Part shown: piece after piece, positions 16,623 through 25,771 of the stretch
Position numbering within the stretch: the stretch's first letter is position 1
Layout of the letters: each line of letters starts with the position of its first letter
NCBI RefSeq assembly: GCF_000733925.1
Contig: NZ_JPOO01000001.1
Coordinates: 992,001-1,056,000, forward strand
Source of the DNA: Arenibacter algicola
GTDB taxonomy: Bacteria; Bacteroidota; Bacteroidia; Flavobacteriales; Flavobacteriaceae
DNA: 64,000 nucleotides
Reading direction: 5' to 3'
Program-made: the position numbers and the translations under genes
Notes under the pieces: generated by a model
Database searches by the model: none
Seen by the model: only the letters and a program-made list of their open reading frames with translations
Told to the model about the DNA's origin: nothing

Positions 16623-17999
16623 TTAATTTACAGTACCTGGAGTAAGAGTGTCATTTTCCAATTTTGACTTTCTTTTTTGATAGATTGGAACCTTTAAACC
16701 GGCATAAATGTTGGCCGACTTGGCATTATCTGAAAAGAGTGTAGATAGGATTGTGCCAGAGCCAATTACCAGTGGCCCCAATCTGAAACCCGTACCAATG
16801 GCCGTACCGCCCAATTCACTGAAACTTACAGGGAGATACAGACTAAAGAACCTAGTTTCATATCTTGGAGAAATACTAAGGATATTCTGTCCTATGTTAT
16901 TATAAGGTTTATCGGCCTCCAATAAGGAGGTATTGTAGTTAACACTAGCGTATACACGATGGGTTATCCTGTAATCTATGTTTATTTGTAAAGCGGTAGG
17001 CAGGCTGACCTTTATGTCTTTTACGGTGGTTGTTCCCGGATAATTATCTTCCAAGGCTTGCCCTATGTCGTTCTCCCCTTCCTCGGCCGTAACCGAGCCA
17101 TTTAGGGTATAATCTGTTTGTTCTTGGTCTTTGTAGGTGATATGGCCGATATCTAAAATAGCCACTCCTATTTTCAATTTATACTTGTTAAAACCTTTAC
17201 CATTTCTGTCTTCTGCTATTGTTCTTGTCGATTCTGGACGGTATTCATAAATTAGTCCTATATCGGTTCCAAAGCCTGGTGTAATGGAACTAAATGGGTC
17301 TTCATCTTCATTATAGCTCATCATATAGGAAAGATCGCCACTAAGATTGATCAAGGATTGAGGAGGGTCATTTTCATTATATACATAATCTCCAGAAAAA
17401 GAATTGGAAGTGGCTTGAACCACGCCTCCCCCCAAGAGATATTTAAGTGTTATTCCTGCCTTTAAGAAATTATTATCCTTGTCAGTTAAAATCCTGCCAT
17501 ACGTAAGACCGATTTCTCCCCAAGCATGTAATGTTTGGTCTAAATTCTTCATGTTAAAATCAAAATCCTCATCATCAAAACCCGATGTTAAATCCTCATA
17601 TAATTTAGCATTTAAATTTCTTGAGTTGTTGTAAATACGGACCCTTGACAGCAAACCTATACTGCTTTTTTTGGTAAGGTTAAACATAAAGGAAGGGCCG
17701 AACAATTCCAGATTTAAAAGTAATTCATTATCGTCCTTGGGGAATACGGTAAAGGAATCTTCGTTTATAATATTAATAAAGTTATCCGGTGTTAGTGGGG
17801 TATAATCTGTTCCAATTTGGATTTGAGTTGAAAAGATATTGATCTCTGATTTGATCCTAGAATCAACAATATTGGCTGGGTTTATTAGGACACCATGAAG
17901 TCCGTTAAAATTATCATTTTCAAATCCTTGATAATATTGGGACAATACTGTAAGTGTTGTAGCCGAGAATAGAACTAAACTTAATATAATCTTTTTCAT
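16623..17999 (-). CDS. DUF5723-type outer-membrane protein
   Basis: The 458-residue product has a cleavable signal peptide (MKKIILSLVLFSATTLTVLS, then QYYQG). The segment HGVLINPANIVDSR just after it is typical of Bacteroidota outer-membrane proteins of the DUF5723/PorV-like style. The rest has alternating amphipathic strands (FSLYLPVSFSELGGTAIGTG, GPLVIGSG) consistent with a beta-barrel, ending in a charged tail. The family assignment is from memory of its N-terminal pattern and was not searched. It leads an apparent operon with the lipoprotein downstream. A PAS-LuxR regulator is divergently placed 280 bp away. Confidence 0.72.
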   Translation of the reverse strand: MKKIILSLVLFSATTLTVLSQYYQGFENDNFNGLHGVLINPANIVDSRIKSEINIFSTQIQIGTDYTPLTPDNFINIINEDSFTVFPKDDNELLLNLELFGPSFMFNLTKKSSIGLLSRVRIYNNSRNLNAKLYEDLTSGFDDEDFDFNMKNLDQTLHAWGEIGLTYGRILTDKDNNFLKAGITLKYLLGGGVVQATSNSFSGDYVYNENDPPQSLINLSGDLSYMMSYNEDEDPFSSITPGFGTDIGLIYEYRPESTRTIAEDRNGKGFNKYKLKIGVAILDIGHITYKDQEQTDYTLNGSVTAEEGENDIGQALEDNYPGTTTVKDIKVSLPTALQINIDYRITHRVYASVNYNTSLLEADKPYNNIGQNILSISPRYETRFFSLYLPVSFSELGGTAIGTGFRLGPLVIGSGTILSTLFSDNAKSANIYAGLKVPIYQKRKSKLENDTLTPGTVN

Positions 18000-18279
18000 G
18001 TCAAATGTATTAATGGTTTTTATAATTTGGCGCTATTCTGAAATGGGGGTTTAGGTTGGTTTTGTATTTGATTTTTCTTCTCTTTATTTGTTTTTTAAAT
18101 GTTAAGGAAAATACTTTGTTAGCTCAATTGTTACAAAAGGTCAGTTGAAAGTCATGGGTTATTTTGAATTGTGGATTGAAATTTTTTTTTCAACGAAGAT
18201 ATTTACTAAAACATCGATGTGAAATACCTAAGATTGGGTATTTTAACATATCTTTAATACAGCGTTATCCCCCGATAAT

Positions 18280-19056
18280 ATGTTAGAAAAAGATATTGAA
18301 CAGGTATTAAGAGTATGGGAATCTCAAAACAAAATATTGAGTCCAAACAAAAAAGTACTAATCTCAGAAATAATAGATCAAATCTCGTTCCTGTTTTCCG
18401 TTGGACCCTTCTATTACTACATTCTAAACTTTGAAAGTTTAAAAATGGAACTCGTAAATGAAGGGACAAGGGAGGTTTTGGGAATAGCCCCAGAGGATTT
18501 TACCATGGAAAAGGTGTTTGCCTTAATGCATCCCGAGGACCTCTCTAAAATGCATGAAAAGGAAGCTTTGGCGTTCGATTTTGCCCTCAATAGAATTTCA
18601 AAAGAAGATATCTTATTATATAAGATAGTCTATATGTTTAGGATGATACATAAGGACGGATCTTATAGGACCATTTTGCATCAGGTTAAGGCTATTAGTG
18701 CTACTGAGGACGGTAAAATTCTGCAAGTATTGGGCATACATACAGATATATCTTATCTGAATATACCATTCCACCAAAAAGTGTCCTTTATTGGGATTAA
18801 TAGGCCGTCTTTTTACAACATCTGTCCAAAAAGTATTTTTAATCCCAGTAGCAAGGTTAAACAGACATTATATTCCAAACGTGAAATAGAAATCATAAAA
18901 AAATTGGCAGAGGGCAAAAAGTTTGTAGAGATAGCTCAACAACTCTTCGTTTCGCCCCACACTATTAATACACACAAAAAAAATATCCTAAGAAAATCTG
19001 GTTGTAAGAATACCCCTGAACTAATTGCAAAGTGTTTAATGGATGGGGTTATTTGA
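18280..19056 (+). CDS. PAS-domain LuxR-family transcriptional regulator
   Basis: This 258-residue cytoplasmic regulator has a PAS-like sensor domain at about residues 45-165 (FYYYILNFESLKMELVNEG, MHPEDLSKMHE, IHKDGSYRTIL, LGIHTDIS). A C-terminal LuxR helix-turn-helix follows at about 195-255 (SKREIEIIKKLAEGKKFVEIAQ, FVSPHTINTHKKNILRKSG). The combination is common in Flavobacteriaceae. The bound ligand is unknown. It is divergent from the DUF5723/lipoprotein genes, so it may control them; this is only inferred from position. Confidence 0.88.
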   Translation: MLEKDIEQVLRVWESQNKILSPNKKVLISEIIDQISFLFSVGPFYYYILNFESLKMELVNEGTREVLGIAPEDFTMEKVFALMHPEDLSKMHEKEALAFDFALNRISKEDILLYKIVYMFRMIHKDGSYRTILHQVKAISATEDGKILQVLGIHTDISYLNIPFHQKVSFIGINRPSFYNICPKSIFNPSSKVKQTLYSKREIEIIKKLAEGKKFVEIAQQLFVSPHTINTHKKNILRKSGCKNTPELIAKCLMDGVI

Positions 19057-19308
19057 CCTAGTGATATGTAACAGAAATTATAGGTATCTTATAAGGTTAT
19101 TCTTCATTTTGGCTTTTGTTCTTAGATGTTCCATTAGGGTGTGAAAATCAGTTGCAGGCTGGTGTGCATTATATGCTGGCGGAACTTTGGGGAATGATGC
19201 AGCCCGTCCAATAATCCTGTATTATATTGTTCCTAGATTTCTCCTTGGTTTTTAGGCCCTCCATGCTACTTGGGCAAACAGCTAGGTTATAGAAATACTT
19301 CCTGCAGA

Positions 19309-21465
19309 TTATTCCCTGTTATCCTTTTTAAAAATATTGCCAATGCCCTTGCCAATCTTCTGTATGGTTTCTATTCCTTTGTGGATTGGTTCAGGGTTGA
19401 TCTGATCATAGCGCTTGCTCCCAAGTTGTTGTACGAACTGCTGAGGGTATATAATAAGCCGACTATTATTAGGGAAATGTTTTTCCATTTTGGACGGAAG
19501 GTTTTCGAGCATAACCATATAAGATGCCGCACCTTCACGGGCAGAAACCAAAACAAATAAATCATTTTCCCTTACGCTTTTGGAGAGATCCGGGAAATCT
19601 TCCCAATCACTAAATTGACTGGTTGTAACTGAAGCTGACAATTTAGAATCCTTGATCAGTTTTTTAATGGATTTCGAGGTGGATTCATTGCAGTATAGTT
19701 GAATTGGGATACTTAATTCTTGAGCCAATTTTGCCATTTTTGTAAACCAAAGTTCAAAGCCGTTCTCATGTTCGGTTAAGGGAGGGGCCGCAATTACAAT
19801 TCTTCTATGGGACACCAATGGCTTTTTAAAATGGCATATAATCGTAGTTTTATCGGTGTTGCTTATTATACTGTCCACTTTTTCCCCTATAAGTTTCTCT
19901 ATAAATCCAGTGCGTTTTGGCCAGCCCAAAACAATGATGTCTGCCATTATTTCTTTAGCAATACGGGATATTCCACTGGCGGCGTTATGGTCGATTGTGG
20001 TAATGATACTTACTTTTGTTTCCGTTGCTGATGCCTGTTCTACGAATTCTTCCAGTTTTTTTCTGGCTTTTAGAATATTGTTTTCAGCTTCCTCATTATT
20101 GGATACCACGGAGAGAACCGATAAGGGGTTGGCCGATTTTTTCCCTTTGATAAAAATCGAAAATTCGAGCAATTTTTCCATGCTCCCAATATTGGCAATG
20201 GGCAATAAAATGTGCTCGTTATTCAATCCATTTACTTTCATTGGTCCTGAGCTATCGTCCTCTGTCTCAATCACAAGTTTTTTAGCGGCTTTTTCCGTAG
20301 CAAAGGAGGCAACAACACAGGTAATTAGGATAAGTATAATGGTTCCGTTCAGGATATTTTCATCTAGAATTTGCGCTTTATATCCTACTAAAATTACCGC
20401 AAGTGTGGCAGCGGCATGGGAACTGCTCAATCCAAAAATAAGCTGACGTTGGGTTTTGGTGTATTTAAAAGCAAGTTGAGTTACCAAAGCTGCAAACCAT
20501 TTGCCAAAAAGTGCTACAATTGAAAGTGTTGCGGCTACAATAAGTGCGGTTTGCCCATTTAGAATTACACTAATATCGACCAACATTCCTACACTTATCA
20601 AGAAAAAAGGAATAAATAAGGAATTGCCTATAAATTGTATCCTATTCATCAAGGCAGAAGAATGGGGAATGAGTTTATTAAGGGCCAATCCTGCGACAAA
20701 TGCTCCGATAATCGGCTCAACCCCTGCTAATTCGGCCAAGAATGCAGCAAAAAATACCATGGAAAGTACAAAGATATAGTGGGAGTGTTTTTCACTTTCC
20801 AGTTTACGAAAAAACCAATTGGCAATCCTTGGAATTATTAGGAACATAATAGCGGAAAAAATAGATAAAGAAATTCCCAAGCGAATCCAAAAGGCCATAT
20901 TCAGATTCCCCTGGCTGTTTCCCATAATAACCGCCAGAATGATTAGTACGGCCGTGTCCGTTAATATGGTGCCACCCACGGTAATGGCTACAGCCTGGTT
21001 TTTCGACACTCCTAATTTGCTTACTATAGGATATGCCACCAGTGTATGGGTAGCGAACATACTGGAAGTAAGGAAACTGGCATTAAAGTCGTATTCCAGA
21101 AAGAAATAGCAGACCGGGAAACCGATGGCCAACGGAAAAATGAAGGTAAAAACTCCAAACACAAGACTTTTGTTTTTATTGGACTTAAACTCGTTCATGT
21201 CCAGTTCCAGACCTGCAATGAACATGATATATAAGAGGCCAATGGTTGAAAATAGATCAATGGCCGAATTTTTTTCGAGAATATTTAGTCCAAATGGCCC
21301 GATTACCACACCGGAAATAATTAAACCTATTATTCCGGGAATATTTAGTTTTCTTAGCAGAATGGGCGATAACAGAATAATAAAAAGGATTAAAGAGAAT
21401 ATCAGCACCGGATTTTCCAATGGCAATTCAAATTCGTGTCTGAGGTGTTCAAAGAAATCTTTCAT
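19309..21465 (-). CDS. CPA2-family cation:proton antiporter with C-terminal USP-like domains
   Basis: This 718-residue inner-membrane protein has about twelve membrane segments over residues 15-400. They are typical of Na+/H+ or K+/H+ exchangers of the CPA2 group: LLYIMFIAGLELDMNEF, the unwound-helix region GGTILTDTAVL with its Asp, and EPIIGAFVAGLALN. The cytoplasmic half (about 430-700) resembles two universal-stress-protein-like modules, with IVLGWPKRTGF in one and an IVIAAPP start in the next. That arrangement is common in antiporters lacking a TrkA-N domain. The transported ion cannot be told from sequence alone. A 30-bp palindrome lies 60 bp upstream of its start. Confidence 0.87.
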   Translation of the reverse strand: MKDFFEHLRHEFELPLENPVLIFSLILFIILLSPILLRKLNIPGIIGLIISGVVIGPFGLNILEKNSAIDLFSTIGLLYIMFIAGLELDMNEFKSNKNKSLVFGVFTFIFPLAIGFPVCYFFLEYDFNASFLTSSMFATHTLVAYPIVSKLGVSKNQAVAITVGGTILTDTAVLIILAVIMGNSQGNLNMAFWIRLGISLSIFSAIMFLIIPRIANWFFRKLESEKHSHYIFVLSMVFFAAFLAELAGVEPIIGAFVAGLALNKLIPHSSALMNRIQFIGNSLFIPFFLISVGMLVDISVILNGQTALIVAATLSIVALFGKWFAALVTQLAFKYTKTQRQLIFGLSSSHAAATLAVILVGYKAQILDENILNGTIILILITCVVASFATEKAAKKLVIETEDDSSGPMKVNGLNNEHILLPIANIGSMEKLLEFSIFIKGKKSANPLSVLSVVSNNEEAENNILKARKKLEEFVEQASATETKVSIITTIDHNAASGISRIAKEIMADIIVLGWPKRTGFIEKLIGEKVDSIISNTDKTTIICHFKKPLVSHRRIVIAAPPLTEHENGFELWFTKMAKLAQELSIPIQLYCNESTSKSIKKLIKDSKLSASVTTSQFSDWEDFPDLSKSVRENDLFVLVSAREGAASYMVMLENLPSKMEKHFPNNSRLIIYPQQFVQQLGSKRYDQINPEPIHKGIETIQKIGKGIGNIFKKDNRE

Positions 21466-21525
21466 CCTGTTGATATACCCTTTTTAGGTGAGCTCTAAAT
21501 TCAACTATTTTTGGTTAATAATATT

Positions 21526-21555
21526 CGTTTAGTGAAAGAATTCTTTCACTAAACG
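21526..21555. promoter_or_regulatory. 30-bp perfect palindrome between antiporter and sulfatase genes
   Basis: The 15-base half CGTTTAGTGAAAGAA is followed immediately by its exact reverse complement, centred at 21540/21541. It lies in the divergent gap between the antiporter (start 21465) and the sulfatase (start 21738), where no terminator is needed. An operator, or an RNA hairpin in the antiporter leader, is the likelier reading. Confidence 0.6.
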
Positions 21556-21737
21556 ATCCCTTGATTTGGCTAATGCAAAGTCTCGAAATTTACGCGCGGT
21601 CCAAATGGCCTTAAGTATGGAATCAATGAAAATATTGGGAAATCCTTTCAAATTCAGGTTAAAAGGGAATTTATATATAAATTGATTGGATTCCTTATCT
21701 TATACTTCCAAAATCCAACCAATTAAATAACTACCAA

Positions 21738-23534
21738 ATGAAGAATATTTTAGTGAAGTGTTTGGTCCTGGCCATATTGGGATTATCACTTTCTTGTAAA
21801 GAAAAGACAGAACCTGAATCCACTTCCAATGCCCCGCGCAACGAAAAACCCAATATTGTTCTCATCTTGGCCGATGACCAAGGCTGGGGAGATCTTGGGA
21901 TTTCCGGGAATACCAATTTGGCAACCCCGAATATAGATGCCATTGCCAATAACGGGGTCACTTTTGATCATTTTTACGTAAGCCCGGTATGTTCTCCCAC
22001 TAGGGCCGAACTTTTGACCGGCCGTTATTTTCCGATGGTAGGGGTCTATTCCACTTCTTCAGGTGGTGAACGTCTAAATTTGGATGAAACCACCCTTGCG
22101 GAAGTTTTTAAACAGGCTGGATATGCCACAGCTGCTTACGGAAAATGGCATAATGGCATGCAACCTCCTTACCATCCCAATGCCAGGGGATTTGATGATT
22201 TTTATGGCTTTTGTTCCGGACATTGGGGCAATTATTTCAGTCCCATGTTGGAGCACAATGGGGAAATTGTAAAGGGAGACGGCTTTATCATTGACGATCT
22301 TACCAACAAAGGCTTGGATTTTATGGACAGGAATAAGGAGAGACCCTTTTTCTTGTACCTTCCATATAACACGCCCCATAGCCCCATGCAGGTGCCGGAT
22401 GAATATTGGAATAGGTTTAAGGACAGGGAACTTGCTTTGAAATATCATGGGGAGGAAGAGGAGAACGAGAACTTTACCAGGGCGGCCCTGGCCATGGTGG
22501 AAAATATTGATTACAATGTGGGCAGGGTTATCGATAGACTAAGGGACTTGGAACTGGAAGAAAATACGCTGGTAATATACTTGTCGGACAACGGGCCTAA
22601 CGGATGGCGTTGGAATGCCGGAATGCGTGGCAGAAAGGGATCTACCGATGAGGGTGGGGTACGATCCCCCTTGGTCATGCAATGGAAGGACAAACTACCT
22701 AAAGGAAAGCATATTTCAGAAATAGCAAGTTCCATAGATATATTGCCCACCTTATCCGATTTGGCCCAAATTGAGGAGAATACAATGAAACCTTTGGACG
22801 GTAAAAGCTTAAAGCCGCTATTGATGGACAATAGCCCGTCCTGGGATGCTAGGGTGGTCTATAACCATTGGAATAGTGGTACAAGTATAAGAACGCAAAA
22901 ATATCGCTTGGACAGTAAAGACAGTCTCTATGATATGGAGATGGACGGGGGACAGACCACAGACCTTTCAGGGAAACTGCCACAACTCACAGATTCTTTG
23001 AAACAATTAAAAAGAGACTGGCTGCAAGAAGTAATGCCAAAATCCAAAGCGACAGAGGATCGGCCTTTTACTTTGGGCCATCCTGATTATGTGTACACCC
23101 AGATTCCTGCCAGGGACGGGGTTGCTCATGGTAATATAGACCGGAGTAACAGGCATCCCAACGATACCTTTTTTACAAATTGGATAAGTACAAAGGATAG
23201 CATCAGCTGGGATGTGGAGGTTTTGGCCGATGGGGAATTTGAAGTAGAACTTTATTATACAGTTAAAGAACAGGACTTAGGATCCGAATTTGAATTGCGC
23301 TTAGGGGAAAGTTCCTTAAAGGCAACCATAACCACAGCACATGATCCACCACTAGTTGGGGCAGAACGGGATCGTGACCCCAGAATTGAATCCTATACCA
23401 AGGACTTTATTCCAATGGACCTGGGGAAAATAACCTTGAAAAAGGGTAGGGGCAACTTAGTACTCAAAGCGCTAAAAATACCTGGGGAGGAAGTTATGGA
23501 TGTGCGATTATTATTGTTTAAGCGGGTAAACTGA
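21738..23534 (+). CDS. secreted lipoprotein sulfatase (formylglycine-dependent)
   Basis: This 598-residue sulfatase has a lipoprotein signal peptide (Cys at about 20, LSLSC). The domain opens with the metal-binding NIVLILADDQGWGDLG at 39-54. The formylglycine site is the motif CSPTR, Cys at 85, followed by AELLTGR, so it is the Cys-type that needs maturation. AYGKWHNG, NTPHSP and YLSDNGPNG are further family landmarks. After about residue 470 there is an extra beta-rich C-terminal domain. Such enzymes remove sulfate esters from algal or host glycans. The substrate cannot be assigned. No SusC/D or sulfatase-maturation gene is adjacent. Confidence 0.93.
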   Translation: MKNILVKCLVLAILGLSLSCKEKTEPESTSNAPRNEKPNIVLILADDQGWGDLGISGNTNLATPNIDAIANNGVTFDHFYVSPVCSPTRAELLTGRYFPMVGVYSTSSGGERLNLDETTLAEVFKQAGYATAAYGKWHNGMQPPYHPNARGFDDFYGFCSGHWGNYFSPMLEHNGEIVKGDGFIIDDLTNKGLDFMDRNKERPFFLYLPYNTPHSPMQVPDEYWNRFKDRELALKYHGEEEENENFTRAALAMVENIDYNVGRVIDRLRDLELEENTLVIYLSDNGPNGWRWNAGMRGRKGSTDEGGVRSPLVMQWKDKLPKGKHISEIASSIDILPTLSDLAQIEENTMKPLDGKSLKPLLMDNSPSWDARVVYNHWNSGTSIRTQKYRLDSKDSLYDMEMDGGQTTDLSGKLPQLTDSLKQLKRDWLQEVMPKSKATEDRPFTLGHPDYVYTQIPARDGVAHGNIDRSNRHPNDTFFTNWISTKDSISWDVEVLADGEFEVELYYTVKEQDLGSEFELRLGESSLKATITTAHDPPLVGAERDRDPRIESYTKDFIPMDLGKITLKKGRGNLVLKALKIPGEEVMDVRLLLFKRVN

Positions 23535-23684
23535 TTTGGTAAAGGCAAATCATTCTAAGTTCCCGTCCTTACCCACTTAGCCTATAACTTTAGGTGCAAA
23601 ATAGGTTCATTGAGTAACTTCAATGCGGCCACCTCACAAATTTCTATTGGCGTCAAATAAGTTTTTGGCAGTGATTGAGAAAAG

Positions 23685-24203
23685 TTATTTTTCAATTTTA
23701 TATACGAGCAATTCTTCATCATTGTTAGGAAGTATTGTTGTTCCCGCTAATGCCAGACCAAGTTTTTCCAAAAGTCTTTGGGAGGAAACATTGTGTTTGG
23801 AGGTGATGGCACTAATGGCATGGAGACCTAATTCGTTGAAGGCAACATTTTTTAATTTGTCGGCAGCTTCATAAGCATAACCTTTTCCTTCATATTCCGG
23901 TAAAAAGGCAAAACCAATATCGATGCCTTCCAATCCCTCCCTATCATATAATCCACAACATCCAATTTTTACCTTGTCCGTTTTTCTTATGAGGGTATAA
24001 TTGGAAAATCCAAGTCGTTCCAGTTGTGGCTGCATTTTAGTTAGGATATACTCTTTTGCCATGTCTGGTGAGGTGATATTTCTGTCTCCAATGTTCCTAA
24101 GCCATTTGGGACTATTGAACAGCTCAAAAATAAATGCAGCGTCCTCTTCTAAGGTGGGTTTTATGATTAACCTTTCTGTTTCAAACGTTTTATACGGCCC
24201 CAT
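23685..24203 (-). CDS. GNAT-family N-acetyltransferase (RimJ/RimL type)
   Basis: This 172-residue cytoplasmic protein has the start ETERLIIKPTLEEDAAFIFEL, typical of the Acetyltransf_3/RimL subgroup. The acetyl-CoA-binding loop is EYEGKGYAYEAADKL near residue 105, followed by GLHAISAITSKHNVSSQRLLEKLG. The acceptor substrate is unknown. The gene stands alone on the minus strand. Confidence 0.9.
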   Translation of the reverse strand: MGPYKTFETERLIIKPTLEEDAAFIFELFNSPKWLRNIGDRNITSPDMAKEYILTKMQPQLERLGFSNYTLIRKTDKVKIGCCGLYDREGLEGIDIGFAFLPEYEGKGYAYEAADKLKNVAFNELGLHAISAITSKHNVSSQRLLEKLGLALAGTTILPNNDEELLVYKIEK

Positions 24204-24397
24204 ATTTAAAATTACTTTACCTGATTAATGTTTATCCAGGTCTAATAATCTAAGATAGTTATTTTCCACATTTTTCAATGTCATTTTGAACAAAGGTGTA
24301 AGTACCATGAAGCGCAAAAGGGGAGGTCGGGATTGGAAACAAATAGCCTTAGCTCATCTTCATTGCTATAGCTATAGCAGACCATAGCCGTTAAGTA

Positions 24398-24865
24398 CTA
24401 CTTTTGGTCAGGTTTTTCAAGGTTTTTTTTTAATTCGATCTGCTCATCAGCTACCTCAATTGTTACGGCGTCTCCATAGTTCAATCCATCAATTTTTGGA
24501 AGTATTAGCTCCAATATGGTTGGGTTTTGAAAATGTTCTGCCTTGGTGGCAGGATCTGGCATATAGATTAAACCTTTATAGCTATTTTCATTTATATGGA
24601 GGGAAACATCAAAAAAATAAAAATTTTCCGGTGGGATAAATCGGGACCAATTTATATTCTCAAAAAAATGTTTTGGATGTAATATTTTAAAAGAAAAAGG
24701 TGCAATGTCCAAATTAATGGTCCCTAAAAAGTATGGACTTAAGTCCAAACCCTTTTGTGAAAAATGTTGGGATTGGGCTTTTAAGGTTCCTTTGGGATAG
24801 CGAGGGTCTTTTGCCTTCCAAGAGGCAACTCCATGACCTTGTTTTATAACGGCCTCTACTTTCAT
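24398..24865 (-). CDS. conserved-looking 155-residue protein, possibly riboflavin-kinase-like fold
   Basis: No confident family. The 155-residue sequence has an early RGHxxA-like stretch (KQGHGVASWKAKD), then YFLGTINLDIAPFSF. It ends with ILELILPKIDGLNYGDAVTIEV. The GTxNxxx element, the HFQNPTILELI segment and the closing GD-V pattern recall the archaeal CTP-dependent riboflavin kinase (DUF120) fold. This is a weak resemblance judged by eye. No signal peptide or membrane segment is seen. The gene is isolated. Confidence 0.6.
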   Translation of the reverse strand: MKVEAVIKQGHGVASWKAKDPRYPKGTLKAQSQHFSQKGLDLSPYFLGTINLDIAPFSFKILHPKHFFENINWSRFIPPENFYFFDVSLHINENSYKGLIYMPDPATKAEHFQNPTILELILPKIDGLNYGDAVTIEVADEQIELKKNLEKPDQK

Positions 24866-25037
24866 GGTACCTTATTTTAATGATTTTTAACTGTTAAATA
24901 TATTTGATGAATATAGGTATTTAGGAAATAGTAGTACAGCCATGCTCGGGGTAATCAGAAATACATATTTACATAATAAACTGCTAAGTCACGCCAGTGG
25001 TGGTATTAGTCAATATCATGGTATAAAATCAAAACTA

Positions 25038-25529
25038 TTATTTTGACTGTTCATATAGCTGTTCATTTTCTAATTTTATGTCCACTCCATTTTGAAAGAT
25101 TTTTTCAAACACTGCTGCGGCTGTAGCAACTGCCAGAGAAACAAAAGTTGTTGCAATACATATGGCAAGAAAACCCGCAGGGTCGTCATCTTTATTATGA
25201 AATATCTTTATATATACACCTGCCATTACAATTGCGAGGCCTAGTATGATTGCGCAATATTTAATACTCCTTAAAGTCCTCACCGAGTTTATTGTGAATG
25301 CTTTATTTTGTCGGATATATCCGAATAATTTGAACGCCTTATACAGCGCAATAAAAAAAGGGATAGACGCGGCAAAGCCAAATAGGATAAACGGATCAGA
25401 GTATATGCTGAACAGATCTAAGTTTGCGGCCCTACCCTCGGTCAGGGGAATCCGAATCATAATGGCCAATGCCGCAATCCCAAAGAGCGCAATGACTCCC
25501 TGAAGGAATAATGTTGAGCTATGTTTCAT
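25038..25529 (-). CDS. DUF2975-type membrane protein
   Basis: This 163-residue inner-membrane protein has four hydrophobic segments (about residues 10-28, 45-65, 88-106 and 122-142). The pattern of the DUF2975 family includes FIALYKAFKLFGYIRQNKAFT followed by VRTLRSIKYCA. Members are often coded next to a small XRE-type regulator, but none is seen downstream here. The function is unknown. Confidence 0.8.
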   Translation of the reverse strand: MKHSSTLFLQGVIALFGIAALAIMIRIPLTEGRAANLDLFSIYSDPFILFGFAASIPFFIALYKAFKLFGYIRQNKAFTINSVRTLRSIKYCAIILGLAIVMAGVYIKIFHNKDDDPAGFLAICIATTFVSLAVATAAAVFEKIFQNGVDIKLENEQLYEQSK

Positions 25530-25666
25530 AATTGAGTTTTGTTAATGGTTACTGTTATCTGATTCTATTATTGTCGTTAAACGGTTGCTGATGAGAGGTT
25601 TTTGTATGATTGGTTGCTTGGTTAACCACCTAAATTTAGCGAATACATACCGAACTTAGCTGCCGG

Positions 25667-25752
25667 CTAGGCTGGATGGCGCCAGGTGCTATTTACAATT
25701 TGGATATTAAACTGCTTTAACACGAGCGTGACGCTCGCGCCAGCGGGGGACT
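25667..25752. repeat. cassette-end repeat R', copy 2
   Basis: This ~86-base element begins CTAGGCTG and has the core CAATTTGGATAT at 25696-25707. A short variable hairpin (CGAGCGT/ACGCTCG) follows, and the element ends in CGCCAGCGGGGGACT. A sister copy with different central hairpin bases is at 27197-27272. Both lie just downstream of the last gene of an accessory cassette on the minus strand. Confidence 0.65.
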
Positions 25753-25771
25753 GGTTGTTGTAAGTAGTGTT

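Noticed and set aside
18003..18010. TACATTTG box on the minus strand before the DUF5723-type gene
   Set aside because: It ends only four bases before the ATG, which is too close to serve as its promoter unless the protein starts later.
19169..19264. 31-codon minus-strand ORF between the LuxR-type gene and the antiporter
   Set aside because: Short, no promoter box, and no recognisable or biased composition.
19856..20446. 196-codon plus-strand ORF
   Set aside because: Lies wholly antisense to the antiporter gene; no family pattern and typical of a shadow frame.
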